DNA from: Callaeas wilsoni
Taxonomy: Eukaryota; Chordata; Aves; Passeriformes; Callaeidae
Direction: 5' to 3'
NCBI GenBank assembly: GCA_013398955.1
Contig: VWPU01018713.1
Span: forward strand, 109,966 to 173,965
Length of the DNA stretch: 64,000 bases
Below are positions 20,893-33,700 of this stretch, one piece after another (position 1 is the first letter of the stretch; each line of letters opens with the position of its first letter). A program made the translations under genes and the position numbers. The notes below the pieces were generated by a model. That model was not told where the DNA came from, ran no database searches, and worked only from the letters and a program-made list of their open reading frames with translations.

Positions 20893-23689
20893 TAAGAAAC
20901 TATGGGCGAGCCAGAAATTTAGACCAATGCACTGCCTTTGTGTGTTTAGAAATTTTTAAAAGAAACAACAAGCTGTGGATGTGAGGTTTTGGCAGAGAGG
21001 CTACCCTTTAAACACTGACAGCAATAGGCTTTTCCATCCCCGGATTTCTGTTTTCCTAGTCTTTTGCCTAAGGTTCAGGCACGTTGAACCCGGCCCTGAC
21101 ACCAGCTATTTTCATTTCCTCGTATGCAGAGGTCAGTCACAGAGCTCCAGCTGACCAGGCCTGAAAGAAGCCTAATAGTGCCCTATAACAGTCTAGAAAG
21201 TTCAGCATGGTGTAGGCTTTCAGTTCCTTATGAGTGAGAGTTTCAAGGAAATTTAAATATTTTAGAGTAGACGCGGAGTTGAAATTCTTACGTGCTTAGA
21301 TTGACTTTATTGGTATCCCTCACAGCAGCAATAAAAAATAAAGCAATTTCTAAAAAAAAGACTGCAATTCTAAGAGCTTGACCTTGTCTTCCACCTCTTT
21401 GAGTAACAAGAGAACATATTGTGGTCGCAGCACCTTATGCTCAGTTTGTACTCACTGTACAAAGTTGTAAATTGAATATATTGCCCAGTCATGGTCATAC
21501 ATAGCCCTCATCTGCTGGTCAGCGAGGGTCACCCCATGCCTCACATGACCCTTACTACAGTCTGACATGTGAGAAAGTTTTTTTTAATCAAAGACATGCT
21601 GTGAAAGGCTAGGAAAGACTAAGAAAGAACAAGCAGCAAGGGTTCAGCAGCACATGCACAGTCCTCACTGCTTTATCCCACTCTGCCACTGATTCCCCCT
21701 GCCACCTTGAACAAACTAACTCCCAGGTATCTCAAACTTCCCCAAACCCCAAATGCAATAATAGTGCTTCCTGTCTCCACAAGTGACAGAGGGAATTTGT
21801 TAATATCTTCAAGCCACTTCAGCTTCTCAGCTGAAAAGTGCTATTCACGCTCAGATTATTATATTTGGAGCTGAGGATAATGGGGATATTCAGCTGTACA
21901 GGCTGTCTATAACTCAGGTGCCTTTTATTCCCTGCTTGAAATGTAGAGCTCTGAGCTAACTGAACACCTTCCATCAAAGTGACTGTCATTTTTCATGTTG
22001 ATGCAGCTGTAATTCATAATTTCTTTTCCATAATCCTGTGAGGAACCAGAAGGGATAGAGGAATACCCACGGCCTCTTTCCCTGCAAGCTGCTGTCTCCT
22101 CAGCCAGGAGGCTGCTGTGGAGGGCAGGGGCTCTGGTAGGACTGGCAGTGAAAGTTCTCCTCACCAGCTTTTAATCAAACCCACTAGCCCTCCTGTAAGG
22201 GAACGCTCTGTCAGCAGCTCCGGCAATTCAGCGCCAAAAGTGCTCCTTGCTCTGTAGCCTAATTCAGGAAACAACTCTTCTTTAGGAGTGTTAATATTGG
22301 CATCCACTACCTCGTTCCAGCTTATACTTTAGCAAATAATTTCTCTTTCCTTTCACCAAATTCATCCTCAGTGGAAATTAGAAATATATATTGCCATACT
22401 CTTGAAAATTCCTGAATAAATCAAAGACTGGCTGATTTGTATTTATAACAGCACTATCCATCACTCCTTGAGCTGCACAACACGTAATCCTCTGTCTTTC
22501 TTCCATCTGAAAGTAGCCTTGGGGATTAAGTACTACTGGGTATAAAATCACCTCACCTTTCTTACCAAAAGTATTCAAGACATGACAATTTCACCTACAT
22601 AAATTTATCATTCCAGATGTGGAATATTTCTACCCATTATTTGCGTTGTACAGGTTTTGAGACTATAACACAAAAGAACATATGCAGTTTCCATAGCCTC
22701 TCACTCCTCCCAAAACTCCCTGTTTAATGACTTTGGGTTTGAAATTGCAAACCTCAAAATGTTAAGGCACTGCTTACTGGAGTCACCTGGGTAGAAGGCA
22801 CGGGGATTTGAATGTGGCAGGGGAAGAGTTAAACCCCAGCTGCAGAAAATATTTGATGTTGTATCCCAATTAAAAAAGAAATGAATAATTTTTGTAGTAG
22901 AATTCTAGCTCAATAATTAACTATCAAATACAGGAATTAAAAAATAGTGATGCAAAAGAATAAAAAAAGACTAATAGCTTTTTTTTTTGAGATCAAGTTA
23001 AAAAAAATTTTTAACAGTTAAACCGTAAGTTGTTAGAGCTTAACAAAGCTCCTTAAAAATAAATGTGTTCATAAACAGCAATTACTAGGAGGCAGAAAAA
23101 ACCTGTTATTCCCAGACCTCCTGTGAGGGAAGAACCACCTGCGTGTGCTCTTTGCCATGGTGTAAACTCTAAAATGGCCTCAAAATGCCTCAGCAGATCC
23201 TAATTTATATTCAATGATAGCCATGCATTGAGTGCAAAATTCACCAATATTAATGTCAGTAAAACTATAGCCAGAATTATATGCAGAATTAGGGCTCCAG
23301 CATGGATGAAGTCTGTTGTAGTCTCTGCTTATGTTATTTTCCTTTCTGGGGGAAAATGTTCGTCTGGAAAAGGAATTAAAAACTGCACGTCTTGTAATGT
23401 AAAAATGGAATAAACATCAGAAGACATGAGGAAATTAAGCAAGAGAAATGCACAGAACTTTGAGTACCATTTTTCATGGAATTCCCTGTAACTTCATATA
23501 ACAATAATTATACTTCATAATTTTGTATAGTGATAAATAAATATTTTCCCCAGAAAAAGTAAATATTATTATTTCTTGAACTCTATGCAAAAGAAAGAGG
23601 GGATATCTAAAATGAAATCCAGGCATATTTTATGTTGATTGCAGTAATAAAATCTCAACCTCTGCAACCATCAGAATCAATGTTACTGT
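20893..23689. other. Non-coding stretch, nothing recognised
   Basis: No gene, repeat or site could be supported. Part of 22190-22260 is slightly CpG-enriched. Poly-T and poly-A rich tracts occur near 22980-23010. Confidence 0.6.
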
Positions 23690-23775
23690 AGGGGTCTGAC
23701 CCAGAATTCACTGGAGTCTGGGGAGAGATTTGTCCTGACTTCAATGGGCTTTGGATTAGGTTCTGCAAGAACAGC
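23690..23775. repeat. Probable ancient amniote interspersed repeat fragment
   Basis: The plus strand has 'gtctgacccagaattcactg' and then 'gacttcaatgggctttgga' followed by TTAGG. 'Ttcaatgggctttggatcagg' is a phrase I recall from very old repeats scattered in bird, turtle and mammal genomes. I cannot name the family with certainty. The block shares the 'ttgacttcaatgggc'-type core with 51228-51285. Confidence 0.4.
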
Positions 23776-25472
23776 CAAACCCTGCAAAAAATTTGTTCTG
23801 CCAAGTTCAAAACCAGATCTTTGAATACAAATAAAACTGAACCTCAATATCATCTCTTCTTGCAATAAATTCTTCTAAGTTCATTGGGTAGAAGGAGCTG
23901 AGATTTCACAATACCTAAAAGCTCAGTTTCCCACATTCCAACAGAAATAAAGAAACCTGGTGGGGCTTTACTGGTTCCTTCTTTTCTGTTCTCCAGGGAA
24001 TACTGAAGAAAAGGCTCCTCGCTTGTTGGTGGAACTCAGTCTCCGTTCCCACGTGAAAGTGGGTAGAAACCTCTACCACAATTGCCGTTCTCAGGGTGGG
24101 AGAGGGATAAAAAATGCATCCTTCTCTTATTTGGTTTCCTCAGAAATTATGGATATAAATCCCATGCCCAGATGGAGGGGATGGATTTTTTTGGTTGTTT
24201 TTTTTTTTTTGACTCTCTCCACAACTTCTTGGCTCCCATCTCTGACTTAGAAGTCAGTTTTATTTATTTGGGGGAAGGTGTAGGCTGGACAGTTGCGCTC
24301 GTATTTCATGTGCGCACAGTCCTATGACTTTAATTGCTCTGGTTTTTTTCCACTCATCGCTTCCCTACTGCATTCACTCATCACTGCAAAGCCTATAAAT
24401 CCCAAGATGAATCCCTTGGCTCTGTAGCATATTGGATGCACTTAGAGTCCTCCAGGGGAGGACTGGCCAGCCGTCACACCTCCCCGACTGCTTGCTGTCT
24501 GCTTCATTCCCGTCTGGCGTTTGCAACCCTAGCGCTGGACTGACACAGCCACGGAGATGGGCCCTGGCGTGGCTGGCAGGTGCTCAAATGCAAGTTTATT
24601 TAAATACTACAGCCCTGATTAATAATGTGGGTCAGGGGATTCTGTGGGGATGGCTGGTCTCTCTGCTGTTGCTGGTGTGAGGTTTAGGGCTGGGTTGGAA
24701 AAAGAGCGATCTTCAGCTTTTAATAGCTTTTTCATTAGTTGAAGAGTAACATCTATCATTGCACCAAGTAGCTGCTTCTAAACAGCTCTTCCTGTGGTAT
24801 TCCTCCACCAATAATAGTTTAAATTAAATAAAATAATGAGAACTCGGTCACCTGGCTCACCGTGATACACGAACAGTTTTATTTAACCAAAACAGGGACT
24901 TCTGCTTCTGCTTCATGTGTCACAATTAAGTCTGAGCATCATCTGTCTTCTCATCATGTATGAAAACCTCTGCAAAGTAGCAAGCTGCAAGGAAACCTGC
25001 AACAAATCTTTCTGTTTTCAGGAGAACCTAATACTGACTTTTCTTCACCTCTATCTGACAAGACATGGTTTTGATTTTCTCTATAAATTTAAATATGTGA
25101 GGAAATTTTGGAAAAGCAACACTAGGTTTCTCCCCCCTCCTCTTCATTCATTAGCTGTAACTAAAACTGATAGCTCACATTCAGTCAGAGTAAATTATTT
25201 GGGGGGGGAAAAAGATGAAATGTGAGCAGGAGAAACTCTATGAAAGCTTGTGTGTCATTTGGTAACAGAAATGTGTCAGGGATATGACAAGTCAGTTTTT
25301 GTGAGAAAACCCACTGTCATGACTGTTATTTTAGTTGACTTCAGAAACATGTATTAAAATAAATGCTAGGCTCTCTTATGAGTGTAATACTGCAGTCCAT
25401 AAACCAATATAAAACCTGGATTTAGCAGTCATAATCCCTACATTTTTTTCTATATAATATATGCATGTAAAT

Positions 25473-25496
25473 ACATACACACACACACACACACAT
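25473..25496. repeat. (AC)n microsatellite
   Basis: ATACAC followed by about nine uninterrupted AC units, adjoining an A/T-rich TATATAATATATGC tract. A short dinucleotide repeat likely to vary in length. Confidence 0.9.
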
Positions 25497-26121
25497 AGTT
25501 TTGCTGTTATAAACACAAGCCATACTTAAGCTTCCTTTCTGTGTCTCAGGACAGATGGATTTAAGTCACAGCAACACTAAATATAATGCTTCTATCTGGT
25601 TAACATGAACAAAAACCTCTGCATGCAATGCTCACGAGTCGACTTCAGTACACTTAGCAGAGCAGCTCAACAATTTTAACAACTCTGATGTAACACAAAT
25701 TTAAAATATATGGTCACTTGCTAAAGAGCTACAGAACAGATGACTCTTCCCAGCTAATGTATTCACTGTCAGCTTCCTCCAGTTTAGTTGCCAGCTAGTT
25801 TCTTCTATCCATTAAAACTGATTAGCTGCTGAAAACAGAGCAAAAGGGGACACCAATGATTTTTATTCTAAAATTAGCTGCTTTTATTTTTTCACGAATG
25901 TGTCATTTATTTCACTCACAACTCTTTATTTCCATTTCAAAAGCAGAACCCAACCATTATGTATAAGCCAAAAAAGGTGGAAATAATGAGAGAAGAATTC
26001 TGATTATGAGCATATCCTCTTATTTTTCCAATATATCTGTACTAAATTTCTGTTACTTCCAAATTCTAATTAAGGGCTTTGTCTCTCAAGACCTACAAGT
26101 CTGTATTACCGGAATTTATTT

Positions 26122-26131
26122 CCCCCCCCCC
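26122..26131. repeat. Poly(C) run, C10
   Basis: Ten consecutive C residues after GGAATTTATTT. Of note only as a likely length-variable site. Confidence 0.9.
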
Positions 26132-28587
26132 GGACAAGCCTTACTGAGGAGAAGGTATAACCATCGGTTTGAAGGCACTTTTCAGACAGCCCCAGGAGAA
26201 CACTGAGGTACCCAGGGCTGCTCCCTGCTAATACTGCCAATGCTCACTGCCTGGCAAACCCCCTTGTTCTTCCCTCATTTACTTGCAGACAATTCATGCA
26301 ATAGAAAGAAGAGAATTCCTACAGGAAAAGCCATTTATTTGGTTAAATTATACTGTTTGGGGTTGAGTAAGAGGGAAGGAAGTATCGTACTTTTTAGAAA
26401 CTCAAGATTTTCTGGGCCAACAGCCAGAGAAGAGGATCCTCTTGACAGCAGCTTGTTTCTTCCCTGGCTGCATCAGGCTGGTGCAGTACTGGTGTATCCT
26501 GGCTGCAGCTGCTGCTCAGCACTGCCTCCGACACATGGAAGCAGCTCCATGCAGTAATTTGCTCAGAATTAGAAAGAGGAAACTCAAAAAGACACAGCAG
26601 ACAGAGATGATGTCCAAATGTTTGGAAAAAGAGAGCTTCTTATGGGGATTGAACTTTCTGTAACTTGGTTTGCTGTGAAGATTGCTGATTCACTGACTTT
26701 TATTATTTTAATATGTCTCTGTAAAACTAACAATTTATTAGGAGCCAAATCCGCAGCTGGAATAAATTGTCTGATTTATCAGCCTACCTTCACGACACCC
26801 TTTTTGCTCTGGCCTTTAGTGTTAAATCCCACTTCAGCCTCATCGGTAAAAGCCTTTCCCAAGTTTAAGTGCTGGAGGTACAGAGAGGAAAAGCTTTTTC
26901 CTGTTGTTGCTGATACTGCTCAGAGGCTTAGCATGGATTTTTCAGGCTAAGGATTTAATTGCAATGTCTAATCTGAGTTGTCTTTAAGTCTTGGATGCTG
27001 TTCATTGGACAGATATTTTCTGCTTCTTTTTTCCAAAACTTAAGCATCACAAAAACAAGACTGTATAAGGCTGGAGCCTCAAAAACCCGCCCTAGGCAAC
27101 TAAGGGAGACAAGAGTGTTCCTAGAGGAGATCTTTAAAACCTGACAACAGTGCTTCTAGGAATCTTTGCCAAAGCACTTTGGAATGTCTCTCTACAAACG
27201 TGACAAACAGAAGGATGTGACTGAAAGAGATTGAGAAACAAAAGGTTCAGGACATGAGATGCTTTTACCCCAAATAGCCTGACCAATTAACAAAATAAGT
27301 ATAAGATATTTGTTTTCTGTAGTGTCCACAGTGTTGGAGGTGCTTTTCCAAGGCAGGAATGTGCAGCTCCTGCTCAGAGACCCACTGTATCTGTCTGAGA
27401 GGCTTTCACCATGCTCTGCATGGTGGGAAAATTTCTCCCTAACATATGAATCTGCAGAGCAATCTGATTAAAACAGTTTTGTCGCTGTTTCATTCCTTTT
27501 TATACTTCAAATACTCATAAAAAATGGGACCAAAACATGCACATGAAAAAGTGTTGCCTGACACATAAGTGGGAAATTACATTTTTCTGTATTATGGGTG
27601 TATTCAGAATTTCCTCCATTTCATGATTTTATGTAACAACTTCAATAAAACACCTGTTTATTTTTAATTCTATTTTTAATAACGAGCAAAAATTAACTCG
27701 ATAAATTTATTTCTCTATCTGGATTGTGAAATGCTGGATATATTCAAGAATTATTTGGCAGCCAGTCAAATCACTGGCAGAAAATCCCTTATTTTTCTAA
27801 TTTGCTTCAATAATCTGAAATCGAGTTCTTTCCATATTTGCTTTATGCCGTGGAACACATCACTAATTCCAGATGAGTCTTACAGGTATTTGGGGTATAC
27901 TGAGTGCACTTTAAATCAATGGGTATAAACTGAGGTATTTGACATTTCAAATCATCCAACACACATGCTTTATTTCTTTTTTTCTACATAAAGCCCTTTT
28001 CATCTCCTTTTTGTGCCCTTTTCCTGACATTTTTCCACCCACAGTTTCATAGTTTTTTAAGGATGGTGTGTGTCTCTGCATTTGAGAGAAAAATCACAAT
28101 TCCTGTGGATTTACTGTGGTATAAATGGTGGGAATATCAGACTTAGAACATCACCATCTCTTCTCAAGCTACTGTCCTTCATCCTCCCTAATACTTTCGA
28201 AGTCATACTGTTTTCTGCGGTTTAGTCTTATCCATGTTCCCATTTGATGCAGAAACAAACAAAACCCATTTATCTCTGGTGAAGCCTCGCAAATTACAAC
28301 CTTCCAGCCCAAAATGATAACTTAATCTTCCAGGAAACAGCCCAGACAGAGAGTGTTTGAGCTTTGGAGAATAGTAGCTCACTGTGGCATTTGAAGCCAG
28401 AGCTTCATCGCTTCGTATGTCCTGGACCAAAAGATATATGAAGGGATGCAAGGGTGAAAAATTTGGCTTCTGATTTTCACATTGATTCGCACAGAAGGGT
28501 CTTAATGCATCTGGACTCAGGTTTTCACTCTTGAAAATCTGTCTGACACAGAGGTGGGCTTAATTTTCCACTTTTAGTGCAATAAGA

Positions 28588-28910
28588 ATGTTGGGTTACA
28601 ACACTAGTGAAGCAGGTGTTGGTACCAGCTCGAGGGTGCCGCGGAGGGGATCTGCTTGTCCCGTAACTCAGCAGCTGTTCCTTATGCTGCGGAGCAGCCT
28701 TCTGCTCCTGTTACTCTGGCTGCTGTTTGAAAATAAAGCATCCTCAGCCGAAGGAGGGAAATCGCAGGCGCTCGGCCGGCCCTTCCTGGTGCACAATGGC
28801 AGGAAGGCACTGCTGGGGTTGCTCTGCGGCCTGTGTGGCCTGATATAATTCTGCCAAAGAAATACAGCGAGCACGCACGGCAAATCCACGTACAGTACGT
28901 GAGCTCTGTG
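28588..28910 (+). other. CpG-enriched patch with a signal-peptide-like open frame
   Basis: Around fifteen CpG fall between 28620 and 28910, more than in flanking DNA. An 86-codon frame (28588-28848) contains an internal Met at 28687 followed by RSSLLLLLLWLLF and then a polar stretch with SSAEGG, which resembles a signal peptide and cleavage region. No domain follows before the stop and no splice donor is obvious, so it may be coincidence in leucine-codon-rich CTG sequence. I do not call a gene. Confidence 0.2.
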
Positions 28911-29109
28911 TTAAAGGACAGATAATGCTGGACACGTTAGCAGCTGTGCTATGAAAATGTCTCGTCTGCTGGTAGCAAACGCTGATTAATCCTTGGCATC
29001 TTCAGGCATAAAAGCCTTTAGCAAATGACCATTGTTCTTACATACTCATGCTTTATTTCTTCCTTCACGTGTCACCATACTGAACAGCTCTGCCTGCTGC
29101 TGAGAGAAC

Positions 29110-29491
29110 AAGTACCATGGCTGGGAGAGCTGGGGGTGCTCATCCTGGAGGAGAGAAGGCTCCAGGGAGACCTTAGAGCCCCTTCTGGTACCTGAAGGTG
29201 CCACAGGAGTGTCGGAGAGGGACTTGGAGTGACAGGACAAAGGGGAATGGCTTTAAACTGACAGACAGCAGGTTTAGATTGGATGTTAGGAAGAAATTCT
29301 TTACTGTGAGAGTGGTGGGACACTGGAACAGGTTGACCAGAGAAGATGCCCCATCCCTGGGAATGTTCAAGGGCAGGTTGCATGGGGCTCTGAGCAACCT
29401 GGGATAGTGAAAGGTGTCCCTGCCCATGGCAGGGGGTTGGAAATAAACAATCCCTAATGTCCCTTTCAACCCAAATCATCCCATGATTCTT
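29110..29491 (+). mobile_element. CR1 LINE 3' region, 5'-truncated
   Basis: About 380 bp of CR1 in forward order: 'ggagagaaggctccaggga', 'cttggagtgacaggacaaag', 'ggaatggctttaaactgaca', 'ttggatgttaggaagaaatt', 'gtgggacactggaacagg', 'cctgcccatggcaggggg' and a tail ending 'cccatgattctt'. It is well preserved compared with the other copies, and the minus-strand frame of 146 codons across it is only a shadow. No reverse-transcriptase domain remains. Confidence 0.95.
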
Positions 29492-30670
29492 GCTGTCCGT
29501 TTGAGAGCTCATAACACTTCAGATCACAGATGCGAGTGATTTTTGGGGGTGTCAAAAAACATAATTGAAACAGAACAAGTAAATGATTCCAAATCCTTTC
29601 AAGTCTCAGCCCCCTGCTCTTTTTGACACCCAGTGACAAATAGTATGTGGCCCTGTAATTAAAATTACTACAGAGACAAAGCAAACAAACCCCGGAGCCT
29701 ATTAGAAACATCCAATCATGACAGAAAAATTGCACCACAGAAGTATGCTAAACAAAACACTTATTATGAATACCTTAAAAAACAATGACAAATGCAAGAT
29801 TGTAAAGATCAACAATAAAAATTAAATGCAAAAAACCCTCAAAACAAATGTCTCCTAAATTAATGACAATATTTATAGAATAGATCTAAGCACAGACCTA
29901 ATATTTAGCTTTATTTAAAATTTGGCTCCCAAGAGAATTAAAAAAACAGCTGGTATTGTTGATCTAATAGCGCCATGTCGTCCCAAGCAGACGGTGTAAG
30001 GACTGTGTGAGGTTCAATGTCAACAAGCCATAGACTTGGAAAGATTGAGTTTACTATTTTATTTTATGTTTAAATGTTGTGCTGCAATGAGAGTGGAATT
30101 AGATGAAATTCTAGAGCAAATATACAGTTTGAACCCTAATTCATTTAGTCAGTTTAAGAAAAGGGAGAAATAAATATCACCCCACTCCGTACAGCTGGCC
30201 GAAATGTGCAGTACAACATCCACAGAGAGCATCAGCTGGCTTGGAGACTTTGTCCTTTGGAGTTCACTTTGGTTTTCAGGAGGGAGCTGCAAAACTAAAT
30301 TAAAAGCAACACAGCAATCCTTACTCAGTTCTTCATTAGTCACCTATAGAGACGAAGCAGTTTATTGTTTGATTTTTGAAAACCTGACAAAAATTGTGCT
30401 GTCTAGGTGTTTGTTTGTGGATTATAATGTCTAACGTTTGGCAATGGAAATATCACTTAGGATCTTTTCTCTTCTAAATAAACATAATTCAAACCATCAA
30501 CAAAAAACAAACTCAGGAAAGCATTTTGACCTGCTGTAGTTGGCCAAAATGATGATTATCTCCAGTGTCATAGTGTGTTTTATGTAACAGGCTGTTCAGT
30601 TACGGATTTCCACCACCTTTCTACATGCTATACATTTATTCAGTGGTCCTGAGGAAATATCTGGGGCTTG
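29492..30670. other. Non-coding stretch, nothing recognised
   Basis: AT-rich unique sequence between two CR1 pieces. No exon, repeat or site could be supported. Confidence 0.6.
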
Positions 30671-30791
30671 GGCAGCATGAAAAGACCTGTGTGAGAGCAA
30701 TCTGGTCTAGCTGAAGATGTTCCTGCTAATTTCAGTGAGGTTGGACTAGATGACTTTCACTGGTTCCTTCCAATCCAAACCATTCTGTGAT
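30671..30791 (+). mobile_element. CR1 LINE 3' tail, 5'-truncated
   Basis: The block 'caatctggtctagctgaaga', 'tgttcctgctaatttcagtg', 'aggttggactagatgacttt', 'ggttccttccaatccaaacc' and the terminal 'attctgtgat' is the CR1 3' UTR. The first 25 bases or so are less certain. Confidence 0.92.
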
Positions 30792-33700
30792 AAGCAAGAA
30801 CTAATGAGGACTTTGCAACAGCCTTAGGCAGCTCCATAAACTGCTAATATGCATTTATATTTCTGAATTCACCCACATATACATATGTTAATATGATGCT
30901 GCTGACAAACTAAAATCTATTTGTTGCTGCCAAAGCTGGTTCCGTACTGCACGTACAGAGTTAAGCGAACCACTCACATGTCTAGAGCTTGTGGAATGTG
31001 TAGGAGGGCAGGAGAGCAGCCAGGATCCCCCACCCAACCCAGCACACAGGCAAAAAACACCCAAGGGACTCTTTGATTTGCACAGCACCCGGGCAACAAA
31101 CATTGAATTAGGGTGACAAATGGGGTGAGCGGCTCTGAGCTGTCCCCCCTCCTTCTCATGTTAAGGGAACAAAGCAAAGCACAGGGAGAGCAGCCTCTGT
31201 AACGCCCTGAGTGCCTCCTGCCTGGAAAGATGTTCCTTCCCTCCGGCTTTTCCAGCCTGGCCCTTTTCCATCTCATGTGGAACAAATGTCAGAATAATCC
31301 TGACACGGAAATCTCTTAACCATGCTCTAAAATCTGTCAGTACGTGGAGGGGGGGAAAAAATTATCTGATACATGCATCGATATGGGAGTTCCCTAATTG
31401 ACAGAAAACTGTGGATAAATGCTCTTCCCTGCCAGAGGTGCCTGCCCAGGTATGAGCCCAACACTTTGCTACCGATGTGACACACTGCCTGCTATCAAAA
31501 TCTATCTAACATGCCCCTTTTTCTTCTTTATATTGATTCATACTGAGAGCCCATAATCTTTTACTAAGAAGAATTTTTGTAAGAAATAACAGAAAAGTGC
31601 TTCCTAAGCCCATTTTATAGGGAAACTTACTTTTTTGTTTCCAATCGTTGCATATCTTTATCCCCTCCGGAATGATTTCTCGGTGATATATGGTGCTAGA
31701 TGCTCTTTACCATCAGTTTCTTGGCATTGAAGTGCACTCCGTTTAGTTTCTGACACATCCGGTTGGACAATAAAGTTTTTGGAAAAATTTGAGCCCCGAC
31801 ACACAAGAGCTGTACATAAATTTCCTTTAATGTTCCTAATGGCATCTTTTGCATTCAGGAGACCATTTAATATCACCAGACTTTTTTCTCTTTTTTTTTT
31901 GATTCTTCTACCTTCTCCTTTTTTGGACCAGGTCAGTGAGAGGAGCAGAAACCATGAAAAATCTCTGGGTTACATTTCCTATAATACCCTTGCAAACTAA
32001 AAGTTTAAGTTGTTTTTGTTATCTGAATAGGGAAATGGCCTCTAAAATAGCTTAGAAACCTGGGTTTAGCATTCATTCTTCAGCCTAAAAGTCATAAATT
32101 TAGTCCTATTTCGGGAACCATTGCTGATCCATATAACCTTGGGAATGACTTGAAATTCCCCTCAAAGTCATTTTTTCAGGTCTGATAATAATTTCAGTGT
32201 ATCTCCATCTAGAACCTGCCATATTTGCTGTAATATGGCAGAGAAATTAATTAGGGTAACCCTAATTCAGCGCAAGCACTCGACCTTACAGCACAGGGCA
32301 AGCCTCTGAGCCAGATCCAGCTCCCACCTGGTGTCATGGAAGATGTTGCCACACAGCATTTTGCTCTTCTCTGGACAGTTGGCACCATGCCTGTCCCCTG
32401 TACACCGAATATTTTTAATATCAAAGGTCTCCTCCTCCTTTCTAGATGTTGAACCACGCAAAAGCCTACATTTGCTCCGCATGTTTCTAATGCATAATTT
32501 AAAAAGGATAAGCTAGCATATTGCCTGTGAGCTGTAATTAAATCAGTAATTCCTTGTGGAGTTCTCATTAACTAGGAACAGTAGGAACAGTTGTAGCCCG
32601 AGGTAGTCCTTCCTGCCTGCAGTTTTATTTTGTTTTTCTGCACATCTGCTTCCTATTGTGCCTTTTAGTACTGACACCTTGAGCATGAATCGTTCCCCTA
32701 GGCCTTCTGGCTGGCCACCTTGCGATTGTTTTTCTCCTTTAAACAATAATAGTGAAAAAAAAAAAAATCCCCTGACCTAAATGATTCAGTTGTCCACAGA
32801 GCACTACTGTCTTCACTGAATCTTTTTGATAGGTCATATTTACATGGTTAATCCTTAATGATGAGACTTCAGTGTTTCCTCAAGAATATTGCTGCACATC
32901 ATACAAGAAATACAATTTGAGATTTTTTTTTTATGTAGAAACCATAAATTTCTTGTCTAAGATGCTCTGTGTGTGTAAATGCAGGATGATCCATCAATAC
33001 AAGCTGATTTCCAGAGATCTAGGCTCAGTTATCTGCCCCAACACAGATTTTACAGGAAGGCAGAATGGCAGAATTTTCCTTTTTCATATATTTAGGTTCA
33101 TATTCCCTGGAAAGGGCTAACCTGAATTTTGGCATGGGTGAGTCAGCAATGAGAAGATGGGGAGTGTGGTACTTCCCAGGGCATGCACAGGAACCAGCCC
33201 TCGGGGCTGGCCAAAAAGGAATGGAGGAGCAAGGACACATCTGAGCAGCTTCCTCCAGCACTAGTATCTGGACTGGACTGCAGGGAGGTGTTCAATGCAT
33301 TAAATCCATTTCTATCAGAGAATCCCAAACTATTTGACCATCCACCCTCTTCAGCAGTGGATAAGAAGATAGTTCTGGATGAAGGCGGGTACGTTTCAAG
33401 GCAAAGGCTGCAGCAATTGCCCAGCATGTTGAAGATCCTCTGGCTGATGCTGTCCAAGCTCATGTCAGATGTCCAGATGCTTTTGCTAACACCAAGAAAG
33501 TGGCTGCTGGACTTTCTTCACCTTACTATGGAGCAGTTTTTCATCATAAGACAGGTTTGTACCCAGAAAAGAGAGTAAGACTTAATACAGCCTTATAGGA
33601 CACTCACCAGGGAGACCAGAGACATGAACAGTACTTGCTACCCTAAGAAGTGATTACACTTTGACTCGGAATTTAAGGGAAAAATACATTGACCTTGTTT

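Larger units (their letters stand above)
23776..29109. other. Non-coding stretch with short simple repeats
   Basis: No supported gene. It holds the (AC)n array near 25473, G8 at 25201-25208 and C10 at 26122-26131. The region 28588-28910 is somewhat GC- and CpG-richer and is described separately. No transposon was recognised. Confidence 0.55.

Noticed and set aside
29072..29512. 146-codon minus-strand frame
   Set aside because: It lies antisense over the CR1 3' region and is fully explained by that element.
33183..33578. 131-codon plus-strand frame
   Set aside because: No recognised domain, no splice or start context, and an overlapping frame of similar length on the other strand.
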